The translations under genes and the position numbers were made by a program. A stretch of 64,000 nucleotides of DNA from Rugalucina vietnamica. Its lineage: Eukaryota > Mollusca > Bivalvia > Lucinida > Lucinidae. This document shows positions 43,194-54,442 of the stretch, one piece after another. Location: NCBI GenBank assembly GCA_964017185.1, contig OZ024880.1:47071071-47135070 (forward strand). The letters are read 5' to 3'. The stretch's first letter is position 1. Each line of letters starts with the position of its first letter. Under the pieces are notes generated by a model. The model was not told where the DNA came from. It saw only the letters and a list, made by a program, of their open reading frames with translations, and made no database searches.

Positions 43194-44057
43194 TTGCCTG
43201 ATAAAACGCAGCTTACAGCTATTCTCTTTAACTGTGCTCATCCTCAAGAGGAACAGACACCATTGTAGGCAAATTTAACAAAGTTCTGATACTTTTGCAT
43301 GAATAATTGCTCACATTCATTCTGGAAACAGATTTTATATTGTGATTATGTGATATGATGTTTTTTCAATATCACCTGAAATAATTTCCTTGGCTCCTAT
43401 AGAATGAGTGACATCATAAGGTATCGACCTTAGGGGTCCAGCAAGTCAACATTTTGAATTTGGGGTCATCCAGAGGTGTCTTATTTTATTGGATTATTTC
43501 AAGTTTATTGGGTGAAAATAATTGCCTAGGAGTTTATCTACTTTAGTGAGTGTGGTTTAGTATTAATATAATTTGATTTTCATTTTTGTAAGCAATAGCT
43601 AGTTATGGTATCGACTTATGGGGTTTCAAGGATTTAATTAACCAAACATGATACAAAAACTCATATTACAACATTAGTTGTCACCTAAACTCATTTAGAT
43701 CATCCTGACTTTTGTGATACTTATGCACCAATCATTTGTTTCCACTGGCCCCCCACCTACGGGGATAGGCGGGGACAATAACATTTCCAAAATTAAAGCC
43801 CTGCTCAAATCCCTACACTGCCAAGACAATTGAATTGTTATAGCCCCTCTTCCCCCCCCCTTCATAATAAAACATTTTACTCGAGTAAGAATGCTTATGT
43901 TAAAGCCCCACCATTTCCTTCGCACTGCAGGGGCAGTCAAAAAGTAAATGCCCTGCTCTTTAGCCCGGCTATTCTCCTGCTATACCAGTAGGGCGAGAAT
44001 TTTTTTATCTTTCGGTTTACAAACCCGCCGATAGCATTTTCCTCGAAAATAGAATAA
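43194..44057. other. Intergenic, nothing recognised
   Basis: No gene or repeat family identified; short C-run at 43853-43860. Confidence 0.5.
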
Positions 44058-45165
44058 TAAGAGCTGTCGTAGCTCGCCTGACTTGTGCTATGCCACTACA
44101 TCTGTTAAAATCTATGACCCATGACCTTGACCTCAAGGTCACTCAGGTGGGTCATGATGGTACAACATTAAACTTCAGACCAATGCAAAGTATCAACTTG
44201 ATCAATTTACATGTTCAAGAGATATAGACTTATACAAACATTAACCAAAACTTAAACACAAAACTTCCAAGTCCGTGACCCTGACCTCAAGGTCATCCAG
44301 CTGAGTTGTGATGTACAGTATAAAACCTGAGACCAATATCTATCAACCTGCAAGTATCAACTTTATCCATCAACATATTCAAGAGATTTAGACTTTAACC
44401 AAAAAATTTAACAGAAAATTTCTAAGTCTGTGACCTTGACCTCAAGGTCACCCAGGGTAGGTCATGATGGTATTGCATAAAACTTCAGACCAATATCTAC
44501 CAACATGCAAAGTATCAACTCGATCAATCAACATGGTCAAGAGATTTAGACTTACAAAAACTTAAATCAAAAACTTAAACACAAAATTTCTAAGTCTGTG
44601 ACCTTGACCTCTAGGTCACCGAGAGTGGGTCATGATGGTACTGCATAAAACTTCAGACCAATATCTAGCAACATACAAAGTATCAACTCAATCCATCAAT
44701 ATGGTCAAGAGATATACTAGACTTACAAAAAGTTTAACCAAAAACTTAAACACAAAATTTCTAAGTCCGTGACCTTGACCTCAAGGTCACCCAGGGTGGG
44801 TCATGATGGTACTGCGTAAAACTTCAGACCAATATCTAGCAACATGCAAAGTATAAAAACAATCCATCAATATGGTCAAGAGATATTGACTTACAAAAAC
44901 TTTAACCAAAAACTTAAACACAAAATTTCTAAGTTCGTGACCTTGACCTCAAGGTCACCCAGGGTGGGTCATGATGGTACTGGGTAAAACTTCAGACCAA
45001 TATCTATCAACATGCAAAGTATCAACTTGATCCATCAACATGGTCAAGAGATATAGACTTCTAAAAAACTTTAACTGAAAGTGTGACGCGGACGTAAACG
45101 TAAACGTAGACGCGGATGACCGAGGTGACTACAATAGCTCTATGCACTTCGTGCAGGCGATCTAA
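44058..45165 (+). mobile_element. Helentron/HINE-like element, copy 2 of the 155/168-bp family
   Basis: Left end AATAAGAGCTGTCGTAGCTC (the 5' hairpin of the first copy is shortened), about six core units, right end GCACTTCGTGCAGGCGATCT. Core units are more diverged from each other than in the 21.6-kb copy. Confidence 0.72.
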
Positions 45166-45591
45166 AAATAAAATTACTTTCTTATTTTTGTATTTTATTT
45201 TTTCCGACCGACTAGTCCCGAAACACCCAGTGTGAAATAAAAGTAAAAGTAACTTTCACAGAATAGTGATTCTCACGTTTTGGCGAAAACAGAATTGTCC
45301 TGATTTCATTGGTCAAAATGCTTCGGATGTGTTCGTTTTGCGTTTCGTGTACTTGTCAGATTGTTTTTGGACGTTTTGTTCCCATATATTAGAATGTTCT
45401 GTTCTAAAGTCGAATGCGGGTGACCATTTCTTGAAAACGATGAAATTTATAATGCAACACTCCATAAAAAAACTGTGGTTGCATTTGTTCTATTCGTGTA
45501 CAGCTAAAATTGAAAGGGAAAAATATATTTAGTTCGTATCTCTTAGAGCCAGGAACTAAATTTTTAATTTCCCTCCTGGCGCACCCCTGGT

Positions 45592-45642
45592 GAAGAGTAT
45601 ACTGTCAATTTGGCGTGTCACCAGTAAACCATTCAGATTCAG
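45592..45642 (+). mobile_element. 3' tail fragment of the 2A retrotransposon family
   Basis: CCCCTGGTGAAGAGTATACT, then CACCAGTAAACCATTCAGAT, a diverged match to the 3' end of the element at 50690 in opposite orientation. Confidence 0.6.
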
Positions 45643-45818
45643 TGTGCGTTCCGACCGAAATATATCGTCCTGTAACGATTTTTTGGTTTCATTAATCGGT
45701 GTGTATGCGCGGAGTAAACATAAGTATATGACCGAAACATCTCGGAACTGCTTCACTGCCAACGCCAAGGGTAAAACGGCTTATACTAGGACGGAAGAAT
45801 AAAACCAACCATGGCGGA

Positions 45819-45879
45819 AGAATCAGAATCAGAATAGTTTACTGGTGAAACGTCAAACTGACAATAACACACCAGGGAC
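45819..45879 (-). mobile_element. 3' tail fragment of the 2A retrotransposon family
   Basis: On the plus strand AGAATCAGAATCAGAATAG, TTTACTGGTGAAACGTCAAA and CTGACAATAACACACCAGGG: almost identical to 50693-50752. Severe 5' truncation is normal for non-LTR insertions. Confidence 0.8.
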
Positions 45880-46534
45880 TGAAACCGCTTTCTTCAAAAT
45901 ATGCTTTAAAAGCATAAATGGCAGATAAAACGGCGTCTTGGGTCAAAATTTTTGAAAGTGCTCCTCAATCAAACACTGGGGGAGATAATCTCCCTACAGA
46001 TAGATGACATTGACAACATTATCATCAACAGCGTTGACTGCGATGGCACGAAAGTGCCGTTAGACACCCCCTTCAAGGTTTTGAGCGAGTTTGGGTAAAT
46101 ATGTTTCCAAGTCCAGTATAAAACTATTGAGATCAAGATCGAAGCCCTGAACTGGAACTAAAGTCAAAACACTTGCCTCTGATAATGGTTTTTCACAGAA
46201 AATTTTTGTATGGGGGACCTTTAATCTGGTAGTATTTAAGTCGTTTTGACCTTCAACGCAAAAAAAAAAAATCGACTTAAAATTCATTTTATTTTTATTT
46301 TTTCGTCGACTGGCCAATTTTGATACTTTTATTTTTATTTTTATTTCTCCCTTCCGACAGCAAAATTTTCAAAAATCTCCTGTAAACCTAAAGATAAAAA
46401 AATTCTGGCCTAGGCAGTGGATACAAATGACTGATGCATTAAAATCAGGCACAGACAACATAAATTGACATTATAGGATGACATCATACAGGTAAGTTTG
46501 TTCGTTCGGTCGAGGTACATTACTAGTGTTTACA

Positions 46535-46735
46535 TACATCTACATCTGAGAAGCCAAATAGGGAGATTTACTTTTCAAAATAGGGAGAATGATTAAACAA
46601 AGAAGGAAATTCTTGATTTCAAATAGGGAGATCTGAAATTTGAAATAAGGAGATGTATAAGCTATATAGGGAAATTCCAAGTAGGGAGATTTGCTCAAAA
46701 ATAGGGAGAACCTTCACATGTATGGTGTTTATCGC
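46535..46735 (+). repeat. 'AATAGGGAGA' repeat, copy 2
   Basis: GAAGCCAAATAGGGAGATTT and five further AATAGGGAGA-like words; partner of 21315-21490. Right end CTTCACATGTATG is the complement of the left end CATACATGTGAA of copy 1. Confidence 0.55.
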
Positions 46736-46879
46736 TATGCCCTTACTAAATTAGGAGCTCAAAATATGAGATCAAAGTGAAAAATGACATCAAAATTGCA
46801 TATTCTTTTAGATTTGTGCATAAAATTTATTCCAAGGTAAACTAGAATTTGTTTTCTATGTGAAAACTGATGTCTCCCC

Positions 46880-48725
46880 CCTTTCTATGTGCATGTCCAA
46901 AATATGCAAGCAAGAGTTATAGTTCTTGTGCATCACATATCCTGTCATTCTGTTTTATAAGTGTACCAAGTTTCATTGAAATATCTCTTACGGTTTTCAA
47001 GTTATAGAGGGGGCAGAAAAGTGTTTGGAAAATAATCAAAGGGAAATAACTCCAAAGATATGAAAGCAAGAGTAATGATTCTTGTGCATCATGCTTTATA
47101 AGTGTACCATGTTTCATTGAAAAATCTCTAATGGTTTTTGAGTTATAGAGCAGACACGAAATTGAATGAAAAAATAATCAAAGGGAAATAACTCCAAAGA
47201 TATGCAAGCAAGAGTTATGGTTCTTTAGCATGACACATCATCTCATCGTGCTTTATAAGTGTACCAAATTTCATTGAAATATTTCTTATGGTTTTCAAGT
47301 TATAGAGTGGACATGAAATTGTATGGAAAAATAATCAAAGGGAAATAACTCCAAAGATATGAAAGCAAGAGTTATAATTCTTGTGCATGACACATCATCT
47401 CATCATGCTTTATAAGTGTACCAAGTTTCACTTAAATTTCTCTTACGGTTTTCAAGTTATAGGGTGGACACGAAATTGTATGGAAAATAATCAAAGGGAA
47501 ATTACTTCAAAGATATGCAAGCAAGAGTTATGGTTCTTTAGCACGACATGTAATCTCATCGTGCTTTATAAGTGTACCAAGTTTCATTGAAATAACTCTT
47601 ATGATTTTCGAGTTATAAAGCAGACACAAAATTGTATGGAAAATAATCAAAGGGAAATAACTCATAAAATACTCAAGCCAGAGTTATGGTTCTTGTGCAT
47701 GACACATTGTCTGATCATGCTCAATAAGTGTACCAAGTTTTATTGAAAAATCTTAAACGGTTTTCAAGTTATACAGCGGACACGAAATTGTATCGAAAAT
47801 AATCAAAGGGAAATAACTCCAAAAATACTCAAGCCAGAGTTATGGTTCTTGTGCATGACACATCGTCTTGTCGTGGTCTACAAGTGTACCAAGTTTCATT
47901 GAAAAATCTTTAACGGTTTTCAAGTTATACAGCGGACACGAAATTGTATCAAAAATAATCAAAGGGAAATAACTCCAAAAATACTCAAGCTAGAGTTATG
48001 GTTCTTGTGCATGACACATCGTCTAGTCGTGGTTTACAAGTGTACCAAGTTTTATTGAAAAATCTTTAACGGTTTTCAAGTTATACAGCGGACACGAAAT
48101 TGTATCGAAAATAATCAAAGGGAAATAACTCCAAAATTACTCAAGCCAGAGTTATGGTTCTTGTGCATGACACATCGTCTTGTCGTGGTCTACAAGTGTA
48201 CCAAGTTTCATTGAAAAATCTTTAACGGATTTCAAGTTATACAGCGGACACGAAATTGTATCAAAAATAATCAAAGGGAAATAACTCCAAAAATACTCAA
48301 GCTAGAGTTATGGTTCTTGTGCATGACACATCGTCTCGTCAGGGTTTACAAATGTACTAAGTTTTACTGAAAAATCTTTAACGGTTTTCAAGTTATACAG
48401 CGGACATGAAATTGTATCGAAAATAATCAAAGGGAAATAACTCCAAAAATACTCAAGCCAGAGTTATGGTTCTTGTGCATGACACATCGTCTTGTCGTGG
48501 TCTACAAGTGTACCAAGTTTCATTGAAAAATCTTTAACGGTTTTCAAGTTAAACAGCGGATACGAAATTGTATCGAAAATAATCAAAGGGAAATAACTCC
48601 AAAAATACTCAAGCTAGAGTTATGGTTCTTGTGCATGACACATCTTCTCGTCGTGGTTTACAAGTGTACCAAGTTTCATTGAAAAATCTTTAACGATTTT
48701 CAAGTTATAGAGCGGACACGATTTG
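46880..48725 (+). repeat. 156-bp satellite array
   Basis: TCAAAGGGAAATAACTCC recurs at 47179, 47335, 47491, 47647, 47803, 47959, 48115 and on, always 156 bp apart; about twelve units. Later units (from 47650) are more alike than the first ones. The array is followed by (GACA)n/(GACG)n at 48729-48797. This array plus microsatellite arrangement is like that in the Helitron-like elements, but terminal structures were not recognised. Confidence 0.9.
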
Positions 48726-48728
48726 TGA

Positions 48729-48730
48729 CG

Positions 48731-48773
<43 letters not shown>

Positions 48774-48797
48774 GGACGGACGGACGGACAGACGCAC
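48729..48797 (+). repeat. GACA/GACG microsatellite
   Basis: (GACA) units followed by (GACG) units at the end of the 156-bp array. Confidence 0.9.
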
Positions 48798-48845
48798 GGG
48801 GAAAAACAATTTTTGGGACACAGTACGATTTTAACTAGCCTCTAA

Positions 48846-50689
48846 AAATGGTAAACTCATAGCAAACATGACCGAGGTTACCACCTCCACCGAATGAGAA
48901 AAATAGCGAGAAAGGTGACGGATATTGATTTCTTTTCACAAAAGAGTTCCTTGACGACCTGCCCTATTTTCCTGTAGTACCATATATCAGGGTTATGTGA
49001 CGGGATATCCTCCCTTGGAAAAATACATTGGTGCAACATATTAGCGGCATATTGAGTGCTTGTAATATGCAAATTTCAAACTCGAAACTTTGTGAATCAA
49101 GTAAGTGTTGGTTATATAGCACAGTAAACCACCCTTGGTGGATGAGCATGCTTTTTCCTGACGGGGTTTGCTGAGGCTTGGCTCGGCTGCCAGTTACAGT
49201 TATTTTGGAAACGTGGAAAGATTAACCAGACCTGTTGCTGGCACTGACATTCAAGAAAACTAAATAAATTTCTGTGTATATTAATTGATAACGGTGCTGT
49301 ATTGTCAGTTTGCACTGATTTTCAATAAGTAGGTCCAACTAACTTTCTTGGTATTTTCAGACACAAAATAGCTAGGATAGACGATCTTAGTACATAAACA
49401 CAGAAAAAATGGGGTTTCTGCCTCCTGATTTGTTCTTTTTACATATCAAAATGTGTCGATATTTAAACCTTCGTTACTGTCGCCAAGACAAAACTCAGAA
49501 CATATCTGTTTAAAATCTTCTAGTAAATGGAAACTTATATACAGTTTTATATGTTTTTAATATCTGCTAAGTATTCTAGTTAATGAATTATTTATTTGTT
49601 AAGTCGGTGTGGTAGCCATTCACCTTTTTACATGTCGCCGGAAAATGATGTTTGTATAAAACCTGCATGATTGCTATATGCAACATAATGTGACAGACAT
49701 TTATTATACGTGTCAAACAACCTTTGTAACTTCAAAGTGACCAATAAACTAGACCACGTTGCCATATTAACATATTTTCCATATAAAGGCATTGTCTACG
49801 TGTTAGCTTCTGCTGGAATTAGCCTACTATGTTTCAAAAGTAAATAGATAAAACTTTCGTGACTACTAGCATAGAGCTGGGTAAGGTCCACAGGCTGTTT
49901 ACAACATACACACCGTCTTTGTACATGCTTTTCCAGTATTTTTAAGCCAGACACTGACAGCATATTTTGTAAAACAACCAGTTACATGTATTTCAAAGGC
50001 TGTTTTAAACCTTCGAGATTTAAACTTTCGTTGCCGAAATATGTCATGGCATACGATAAATCGGGATTATATTTAAAATAGGTCTACATATGTCTCAATA
50101 TAAGGCATCATGTGAAAGTACCTACCCCTGCCGACTAGAAAACCTGACAACGTGACCTGTGAAAGTAGACATAGCAACAGATTTTGGTTTCCCCTTTGAG
50201 GAAAAGTAGGTAAAATAGTGTTATTGATAGAAATAGAGCAATCAAGAAGAAGAGCATCGATCCTGTATGTTTTTTCTATCTATATGTAGCAAAGGACATT
50301 TTTCAGCGAGATGCAAAAGATAGGGCGTGCATCATTTCCCTCCAATGCTATACTAAAGCACATTAACTACAGCAAACCTTCGTTACTGGTCGGTAACGAA
50401 AGTTTTAACAGCAGTTTTTTGGGCTTTTGGCTTCTGGAGGTGTTTCTGTTGTCGCCATTAATTCAAAAAAATAAATCATATCATAAAACAAATTTATTGA
50501 AGGCTCTTGTTTGCATTATTTTTAGTTCAATGGCGTATGGGTGCACATGTATCGAAATGTACATGGGATCTGCGACGTTTGTATCAAAACAGTTCTGTCA
50601 AGACAACGTTGTACTAAATTAGTACTTAATCTAGCACGAGAGTGTGTATGGATCATTTCAGCATACTTTCAGTGAATCATGAACCCAGA
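48846..50689. other. Intergenic, nothing recognised
   Basis: No gene called. The words CTTCGTTAC and TTTCGTTGCC recur (49465, 50020, 50370) and GTTACTGGTCGGTAAC at about 50383 is a small hairpin; meaning unknown. Confidence 0.4.
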
Positions 50690-50776
50690 CATCAGAATCA
50701 GAATCAGAATAGTTTACTGGTGAAACGTCAAACTGACAATACTACACCAGGGGGGATGGGGCTTGACCGGAGGGGA

Positions 50777-53700
50777 TTAGTCCCGAGCTCTCACAAGAGA
50801 AGTAAATTTAGACACACAATCATCTGACAATTCAGCAGAGGAGATCAGAGAATCAGGGAGTTCATTCCAATCTCTAATGGTCTGGGGGAAGAAACTGTGT
50901 AAATAGGCATTTGTACTTGCTGAAGGTATCTGAAATGCCAAGGAGTGTTGATTCCTACAACGCCTATTTTTGGGGATAAGGTCATCCGTGGGTATTTTTG
51001 CTCTCCCTTTTAGACCTTTGTAAAGTAATATAATTCTATTATCCTTCCTTCTTTTCTGCAGGGATTCCCATTTTAGTTTTTTAAGGATGCCAGTCATACT
51101 ACCTTTTTCATATGTATAGTTCCTAGTTACAAACCTAGCCGCACGCTTTTGCACCTTCTCCAAATCATCTATCAAACCTTCATAATGAGGGTCCCAAACT
51201 GAGCTACCATATTCAAGAATAGGTCTCACCAGACCTTTATAGGCAGCTTCTCTCACATCTTGGGGGCAAGAAAACAGATTTCGTCTCAAAAAACCAAGGG
51301 TCCTATTGGCTTTGGTACACACATTGCTGATGTGAGTATTCCATTTTAAATCCTTAGTTATTGTTACACCAAGATATTTGATACTCTCAACATTTTCCAA
51401 CACAGTACCCTCAAGCTTGTAAGAAGCCTGAATTTTACTAGTACGTTTATTTGTCAGCTGCATCATGTTGCACTTGACAGGTTGAAATCTCATACCCCAT
51501 TTCCTGGCCCAACTACCTAATCGATCAATATCCTTCTGAAGTTTCACTGTATCCTCCACATTCTTAATTTCACGATAACAAACACAATCATCAGCAAAGA
51601 GTCTGATTTCCGATTCAATATCTGAGGTGATATCATTTATATGCAACGAAAACAACAAGGGGCCAAGAACGGTGCCCTGTGGGACACCAGATACAACAAG
51701 AGCCCAGTCTGATTTAACGCCATTAACCACAACTCTTTGTTGTCTATAGCAAAGGAAGGCATCAATCCATTTAATTGTCTTCCCACCAATTCCATAACTG
51801 AACAATTTGCTTTTAAGGAGTTCATGCGGAGTAGTGTCAAAAGCTTTTTCGAAATCCAAGATAAATGTGTCAACCTGACCTTGATTGTCTAAGATTTTTG
51901 CCCAGTCATCAATCACTGTAGCTAACTGGGTTTCACAACTGTGGGATTTCCTGAATGCATGTTGCCTGTCTGACAAAAGTTTATGATGATCCAAATGGGA
52001 CATGATATTAGAACACACTATATGTTCCAGAAGTTTGCAGGGTACGCAGGTCAAGGAAACTGGACGATAGTTGCAAGCAAGAGACCTGTCAGCCTTTTTG
52101 AACAGGGGACAAATGTTTGCTAAAGACCATTCTTTGGGGATTTCACCCGAGTCTATTGACTGTTGAAAAAGATGTGCAAAAACAGGACCTAGCTCAGATG
52201 CCAATTCCTTAAGGACTCTGGGATGAAGCTCATCAGGACCTAAAGCTTTCGACGGGTTCAAACCTTTCAGAAGTTTTGTGACACCTTCTTTGGATACCAC
52301 TATGTCTTCCATAAACGGGGCTTTTCTATTCAGAAGAGGGACCTGGCTATGTTCAGTTTTGGTGAACACATCCGTAAACTGACCATTGAATTCACCAGCC
52401 TTTTCAAAATCTGATTCAGCAAGACCACTTCCATTTCGCTTTTTCAAAGGGGGGATACCTTGAACATCTTTTTTCTGACTATTTATGTACCGATAAAAAT
52501 CTCTTGGATTAGCCTTAACATCACCAACCAAGTTATTTACATACAACTCATGCTGTTTTCTGATATCTGCTTTGATTTCTCTTCTCAAAGTTTCAAATTT
52601 CGTTCTAAATTTTGCATTCCCAGTTTTCTTCGCTTTAGCGTGAGTTGCATTTTTTCTACGAATCTTTCTTCTTATTTCAGGAGTTAACCATGGGACTGAG
52701 GAAACTGAGCGACTAGTCTTTGATGGGATATGTTTATCCACTGATTCCTGGATAAAAGATGTGATCAAATTAAAGTTTTCTTGAACCGACCGTGTGCCAG
52801 AGTAACCGTTGAAATATTTCTCCTTTGCAAATTTAAGGGCATCACCTTTCATAGATTCATAATCACCTTTCTGATATTTATACACCTTTCTCTTAGGTTT
52901 CTTGATGGGGGAAATAACTATTTTCAAAGTTCCAGAGACAATGTCATGATCACTAAGCCTGTCCGGGGAATGAATATCAACAAATTGTCCGGGAAGTGAA
53001 GTGATAATCAAGTCCAATGTGTTTTGTCCTCTTGTGGGGAAGTGCACTACCTGTTCCAATTCGTGGTCACTTATAATATCTACCAACTTTGCACCTTCAG
53101 ACACGCTCAATGAAAAACCTAGTTTGTTGAGTCTATCTGGCCAAACAATATCTCTGAAGTTGAAATCACCCATGACATGGACCGAGGGGGGTTTGTTTCC
53201 TTTATGTAAAGTTTTCACCTTTTCAAGTTGGTCTTTGAATAACTCAAGTTCCTCTATCTTACCATCTGGAGGTCGATACCAACTTGCCACAAAATGGGAA
53301 GTTTTGTTCGCAAATACCTTTACCCAAACTGATTCGGAGCCGTTTTCCAATTCAGTGATCGGCATATGAGGAATATCTTTGTGTATAAGTAACATCACAC
53401 CACCGCCGTCAAGAGTTCTATCTTTTCTATACACATTGTAAGGACAAGTTTCTGGGAACAATTCTGAAGTTGAAATAGTGTTGTCAATTTTAGTTTCTTG
53501 AATTGCAACAATCTGAGGTTGATGGAGATCAAGAAATGCCAACAACTCAAGTTTTTTACCTCTAATACTATTGATATTTATGCTTGAGAATTTTAACCCA
53601 CTGATAAATTTATTTTTGTTTGTACCTGAACCACATGTTTTAGTACCACAGCTACTATCGTTTGACAATGGAGCAAATCTATTTTGTTCTTCCAAGTTTA

Positions 53701-54328
53701 ATTGATCAGAAAAGAATGAATCCGAAAAGTTGAAGAAGTCACATTTTGGGCAAATCCATGAACAATTTGAATTTTGTATATTTTCATACTGGTTATCTGA
53801 GACAAGGGAGCATTTATTGTGGACCCACATTTCACATTTGTCACATTGAACAGCCTTGTGACTATTTAAGACAGCCCCACTGCAAAGACCACAGTCTGCT
53901 TTGCAGTCTGAACAATACCAAGGTTCATTTTCATTTTCCAAACTGGAAAGTTCTTTTTCGCTGGGATTTGCACATGTAGCATGAAAGCGCTTTTCGCAGT
54001 CATTGCATGTGACAAATTTGTCGGTAGCTTTACAGTATTTTTTGCATAGCCGACACAGGAACCTGGGACCTGGATTCATTTCAATGTCTCCAGCCAGGAT
54101 GATGAGGGTGAGCAGGTTGGTTCCCTTGGAGGGCTTAAAACTTTGAAGACCTTCAGAACTCCTGCGATTGCCAAGCTTCCTTGAGTATGCCAAAAAGTGT
54201 GAAATATTGCCAGAAGTTTTTTCGGTACCAATGTTGCAGTCATGGTTCGGGTCCAAGGAACATGTAGAGTTAATCCACTTCCAAAAACAAAAGCCTAAAG
54301 CAAGGAACAAGGCCAACCTGTAGAACAT
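50777..54328 (-). CDS. 2A-PHD-endonuclease-reverse transcriptase polyprotein
   Basis: The frame is open from a GTG at 54382, but the first ATG, at 54328, gives a better start: residues 1-18 (MFYRLALFLALGFCFWKW) are signal-peptide-like. Length from there is 1183 residues. At about 79-88 lies LAGDIEMNPGP, a full D-I-E-x-N-P-G-P 2A motif preceded by a hydrophobic stretch. Two PHD-type zinc fingers follow (about 90-200, CRLC-KKYCKA... and CGLC-SGA...). The AP endonuclease (about 245-475) keeps QETK, GDFNF, TLDLII and LSDHD. The reverse transcriptase (about 650-950) keeps DFEKAFD, GVPQGTVLGPLLF and FADD. No stop or frameshift is seen, so the copy may be competent. In known cases 2A causes ribosome skipping between G and P, releasing a short leader of 87 residues here; cleavage in this protein is inferred. 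Confidence 0.9.
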   Translation of the reverse strand: MFYRLALFLALGFCFWKWINSTCSLDPNHDCNIGTEKTSGNISHFLAYSRKLGNRRSSEGLQSFKPSKGTNLLTLIILAGDIEMNPGPRFLCRLCKKYCKATDKFVTCNDCEKRFHATCANPSEKELSSLENENEPWYCSDCKADCGLCSGAVLNSHKAVQCDKCEMWVHNKCSLVSDNQYENIQNSNCSWICPKCDFFNFSDSFFSDQLNLEEQNRFAPLSNDSSCGTKTCGSGTNKNKFISGLKFSSININSIRGKKLELLAFLDLHQPQIVAIQETKIDNTISTSELFPETCPYNVYRKDRTLDGGGVMLLIHKDIPHMPITELENGSESVWVKVFANKTSHFVASWYRPPDGKIEELELFKDQLEKVKTLHKGNKPPSVHVMGDFNFRDIVWPDRLNKLGFSLSVSEGAKLVDIISDHELEQVVHFPTRGQNTLDLIITSLPGQFVDIHSPDRLSDHDIVSGTLKIVISPIKKPKRKVYKYQKGDYESMKGDALKFAKEKYFNGYSGTRSVQENFNLITSFIQESVDKHIPSKTSRSVSSVPWLTPEIRRKIRRKNATHAKAKKTGNAKFRTKFETLRREIKADIRKQHELYVNNLVGDVKANPRDFYRYINSQKKDVQGIPPLKKRNGSGLAESDFEKAGEFNGQFTDVFTKTEHSQVPLLNRKAPFMEDIVVSKEGVTKLLKGLNPSKALGPDELHPRVLKELASELGPVFAHLFQQSIDSGEIPKEWSLANICPLFKKADRSLACNYRPVSLTCVPCKLLEHIVCSNIMSHLDHHKLLSDRQHAFRKSHSCETQLATVIDDWAKILDNQGQVDTFILDFEKAFDTTPHELLKSKLFSYGIGGKTIKWIDAFLCYRQQRVVVNGVKSDWALVVSGVPQGTVLGPLLFSLHINDITSDIESEIRLFADDCVCYREIKNVEDTVKLQKDIDRLGSWARKWGMRFQPVKCNMMQLTNKRTSKIQASYKLEGTVLENVESIKYLGVTITKDLKWNTHISNVCTKANRTLGFLRRNLFSCPQDVREAAYKGLVRPILEYGSSVWDPHYEGLIDDLEKVQKRAARFVTRNYTYEKGSMTGILKKLKWESLQKRRKDNRIILLYKGLKGRAKIPTDDLIPKNRRCRNQHSLAFQIPSASTNAYLHSFFPQTIRDWNELPDSLISSAELSDDCVSKFTSLVRARD

Positions 54329-54421
54329 TATGTGATAAATACAATTTGAACAACAACAACAACAATCTGAATAAACAACCACAAGTGACAGTCAAAATAT
54401 CTAAGATCTACCGGGTTACTT

Positions 54422-54442
54422 GGGGGGGGGGGGGGGGGGGGG
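54422..54442. repeat. Poly-G tract (21 G)
   Basis: Uninterrupted G run; poly-C in the sense of the retrotransposon, upstream of its ORF. Length may be affected by assembly or sequencing. Confidence 0.95.

Larger units (their letters stand above)
45166..46534. other. Intergenic, only retrotransposon tail fragments
   Basis: Apart from two 3' tails of the 50-54 kb retrotransposon family (separate entries) no gene or repeat was recognised. Confidence 0.45.

Noticed and set aside
51637..51873. Overlapping minus-strand frames within the RT region
   Set aside because: Shadow frames of the long retrotransposon ORF.
54329..54382. Start of the retrotransposon ORF at GTG 54382 (VVYSDCCCCC leader)
   Set aside because: The codon is GTG, the leader is encoded by a TGT repeat, and the ATG at 54328 opens a proper signal-like segment.
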